A program made the translations under genes and the position numbers. A model generated the notes under the pieces. That model did no database searches and was not told where the DNA came from. It saw only the letters and a program-made list of their open reading frames with translations. A stretch of 6,254 nt of DNA from Proteobacteria bacterium UBA1847 (GTDB lineage Bacteria; Pseudomonadota; Gammaproteobacteria; Steroidobacterales; Woeseiaceae): assembly GCA_002338605.1 (NCBI GenBank), contig DDIP01000161.1:1-6254 (forward strand), given 5' to 3'. Positions 4,715 to 6,254 of the stretch are shown piece by piece (the first letter of the stretch is position 1; the number at the start of each line of letters is the position of its first letter).

Positions 4715-4720
4715 TATAAT
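4715..4720 (+). promoter_or_regulatory. possible -10 element for the response regulator operon
   Basis: A perfect TATAAT lies in the 130-base divergent gap, 79 bases before the regulator's preferred start. No good -35 is found at 16-18 bases upstream, so the promoter would need an activator, possibly the regulator itself. A TTGACA on the opposite strand (4700-4695) sits too close to the EF-hand start to serve it as a -35. Confidence 0.3.
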
Positions 4721-4799
4721 CCAACCACCATGGCAAGGATGCTGCAGCGATGTTCCGGCTCATTTCTGAAACGGGCCAATTTGTTACAGGGTGTTTCCT

Positions 4800-5537
4800 T
4801 TGACCACTACCACACAGGACAACATTGTCGATAGGCCACAGTTGTTGGTTGTCGACGACGACCCGGGAATTCGGGAATTGCTGTGCCAATACCTTGGAGA
4901 GCAGGGATTTCGGATGTTCGCTGTGGCCGATGGCAAAGGCATGGATGCATGGTTAGCTGCAAATACGGCGGATCTGGTCATCCTCGATTTGATGCTACCT
5001 GGCGAAGACGGGCTGTCCCTTGCACGACGCTTGCGCAGTGATCACAAACTGCCGATTATCATAATCTCTGCCCGCGGGGAGGAAGTCGATCGCATTATCG
5101 GACTCGAGGTTGGGGCAGATGATTATTTGCCAAAGCCTTTTAACCCGCGCGAGCTGTTGGCACGGGTGCGAGCGGTGCTACGCCGTAATTGGCCTGTTGT
5201 TGAACCTGAGGAAGATGAGGCCGCCAGGTATAATTTCGGACCGTTTCGCCTCGAGCCCGAGAAGCGCGCCTTGTTCCGCGAAACTCGCGAAGTGGCTTTG
5301 TCGCGAGCCGAATTTGAGCTTTTGGAAGTGTTTGTCAATCATCCCAATCGAGTGCTCAGTCGCGATTTCATCATGGAGTGCCTTGGCGGTAACGACCGAG
5401 ACCCTTTCGACCGCAGTATCGATGTTAGGGTAACGCGATTGCGGCACAAGATAGAAGTCGACCCGGCGCAGCCTCAGTATGTACGAACCGTTTGGGGCGT
5501 CGGTTATCAATTTACGCCGGTAGGGCCAACCGCTTGA
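4800..5537 (+). CDS. OmpR-family response regulator
   Basis: The 245-residue protein has a receiver domain (about residues 13-129) with all expected active-site residues: the acidic pair Asp19/Asp20 in LLVVDDDPG, the phospho-acceptor Asp63 in LVILDLMLPGEDG, Ser90 in IIIISARG and Lys112 in YLPKPFNPRELLARV. A winged-helix Trans_reg_C domain follows (about 140-240), with YNFGPFRLEPEKRAL, VALSRAEFELLEVFVNHPNRVLSRD, the RSIDVRVTRLRHKIE recognition helix and YVRTVWGVGYQF at the end. It most resembles the OmpR branch. The start is uncertain. TTG 4800 has AGGG at an 8-base spacing and gives a usual N-terminus; GTG 4791 would add three residues but has AGG directly against it. The stop overlaps the start of the kinase gene, so the two form one operon. 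The divergent EF-hand/lipoprotein unit is a likely target, by inference only. Confidence 0.93.
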   Translation: MTTTTQDNIVDRPQLLVVDDDPGIRELLCQYLGEQGFRMFAVADGKGMDAWLAANTADLVILDLMLPGEDGLSLARRLRSDHKLPIIIISARGEEVDRIIGLEVGADDYLPKPFNPRELLARVRAVLRRNWPVVEPEEDEAARYNFGPFRLEPEKRALFRETREVALSRAEFELLEVFVNHPNRVLSRDFIMECLGGNDRDPFDRSIDVRVTRLRHKIEVDPAQPQYVRTVWGVGYQFTPVGPTA

Positions 5538-6254
5538 ACCTGACGCCGCGAACCCTGCTCGGACGTTCGGCGTTCACCATTGCGTTCACCCTGCTTGTCT
5601 TCATGGTCATGTCTTTGGGTGCCGCCGTTTATTTCATCGCGATACCAATGGCGAAGCGATCGGCCGATGACTTTTCCGCTGTGATTATTTCGGCAGCGCA
5701 CAGCATAGAGAGCCTGCCGCAAGGCATGCATGAGGAATTGAAAAAACAGCTGCTCCACGACCACGGCTTGATCGTGACAACACAAACACGCGCCCTGCCC
5801 GCGAAGAAATTTGATGTCCCGTACTACCTGTTTTTCCAGGAATCCCTGGCCCGACGTGCCGGTCAAAAACTGTCGATTGTTGAATCCACGACGGGTCCGC
5901 TGATTTGGGTCGATGTTCCGGCCCACGAAATGATCGTTCGTATCGGTTTTGACAGAAAGCGACTAGGCACCAATCCTCCTATCGTCTTACTCGTGGCAAT
6001 TGGCGGTGGTGCTCTACTGACTTTGTTGGTGAGTTTTTTTGAGGTGCGCAGGGTAACAAAGCCGTTGGCTCGAATGTCTGCTGCGGTGCAGGAGGTGGGT
6101 CGCGGCAACCGACCTCCAGCGCTTCCTGAGAATGGTCCAAAGGAACTCGCTGTCTTGGCACGAGCATTCAATCGTATGTCCTCCGACCTGCAGGAACTAG
6201 CTGAAAACAGAACCGTCATTGTCGCCGGCATATCACATGATTTGCGAACGCCAT
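5534..6254 (+). CDS. EnvZ-like sensor histidine kinase, 3' end outside the window
   Basis: Translation from TTG 5534, which overlaps the regulator's stop as TTGA, gives 240 residues before the window ends. It begins NLTPRTLLGRSAFTIAFTLLVFMVMSLG, a first membrane helix at about residues 13-37. A periplasmic region of roughly 110 residues follows (about 38-147), then a second helix (about 148-169, IVLLVAIGGGALLTLLVSFF). A HAMP linker comes next (EVRRVTKPLARMSAAVQEVGRG and LAVLARAFNRMSSDLQEL), and finally the start of the HisKA domain with the H-box ISHDLRTP. The phospho-accepting residue is His235 (codon 6236-6238). The ATPase domain lies beyond the window. Layout and N-terminal wording resemble EnvZ, and the partner is the OmpR-type regulator directly upstream. 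Other starts, such as internal ATGs near 5603, would cut the first helix, so TTG is preferred. The signal sensed is unknown. Confidence 0.9.
   Translation, partial: MNLTPRTLLGRSAFTIAFTLLVFMVMSLGAAVYFIAIPMAKRSADDFSAVIISAAHSIESLPQGMHEELKKQLLHDHGLIVTTQTRALPAKKFDVPYYLFFQESLARRAGQKLSIVESTTGPLIWVDVPAHEMIVRIGFDRKRLGTNPPIVLLVAIGGGALLTLLVSFFEVRRVTKPLARMSAAVQEVGRGNRPPALPENGPKELAVLARAFNRMSSDLQELAENRTVIVAGISHDLRTP

Noticed and set aside
4706..4722. CTGTAGGGGTATAAT as a CsoR/FrmR-like operator
   Set aside because: Only one half resembles such sites, the G tract is short, and no regulator of that family is in the window.
5507..5926. Minus-strand open frame of 139 codons
   Set aside because: It is opposite the histidine kinase, whose frame shows clear domain signatures. 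The minus-strand product has no recognisable features.
5863..6231. Minus-strand open frame of 122 codons, low-complexity Ser/Thr/Arg-rich
   Set aside because: It is antisense to the HAMP and H-box region of the kinase and typical of a shadow frame.

Overview
This window looks like chromosomal DNA of a Gammaproteobacterium or a close relative. The basis is a proteobacterial HigBA module, a cytochrome b561-type membrane protein, an EnvZ/OmpR-like sensor-regulator pair, Sec/lipoprotein signal peptides and purine-rich ribosome binding sites. Genus and species cannot be read from it. I see no tRNA, rRNA, CRISPR array or transposase.

Layout, left to right. (1) Positions 1-1081, + strand: the C-terminal end of a large secreted repeat protein (end of a Calx-beta-like repeat, then an LWPPNHK-type beta-sandwich domain), followed by a small putative lipoprotein with an Asp-rich calcium-loop motif. 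(2) 1085-1531, - strand: two back-to-back small genes, a 67-residue membrane protein and an 80-residue protein of unknown function. A plausible promoter and three TGATCAA-containing repeats lie upstream. (3) 1831-2484, - strand: a higBA toxin-antitoxin module whose antitoxin has ACG where homologues would have the ATG start. (4) 2598-3263, - strand: a four-helix cytochrome b561-like protein, divergent from (5) 3370-3897, + strand, a membrane-anchored LuxR-type HTH regulator. (6) 4058-4669, - strand: a two-gene unit in which both members are broken. An EF-hand protein carries an in-frame nonsense codon and a glycine-zipper lipoprotein carries a -1 frameshift. (7) 4800-6254, + strand: an OmpR-family response regulator overlapping an EnvZ-like histidine kinase that runs off the window.

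How the parts may work together: the two-component system is divergent from the EF-hand/lipoprotein unit, and the cytochrome b561 gene is divergent from the LuxR-type gene. These arrangements suggest, without proof, that each regulator controls its divergent neighbour, perhaps in envelope or redox stress. The most notable feature is a cluster of three translation-level lesions or anomalies: an ACG at the higA start, a stop inside the EF-hand gene, and a lost G in the lipoprotein gene. They may be genuine gene decay, unusual decoding, or errors in the assembly. No clearly new multi-gene system is evident.
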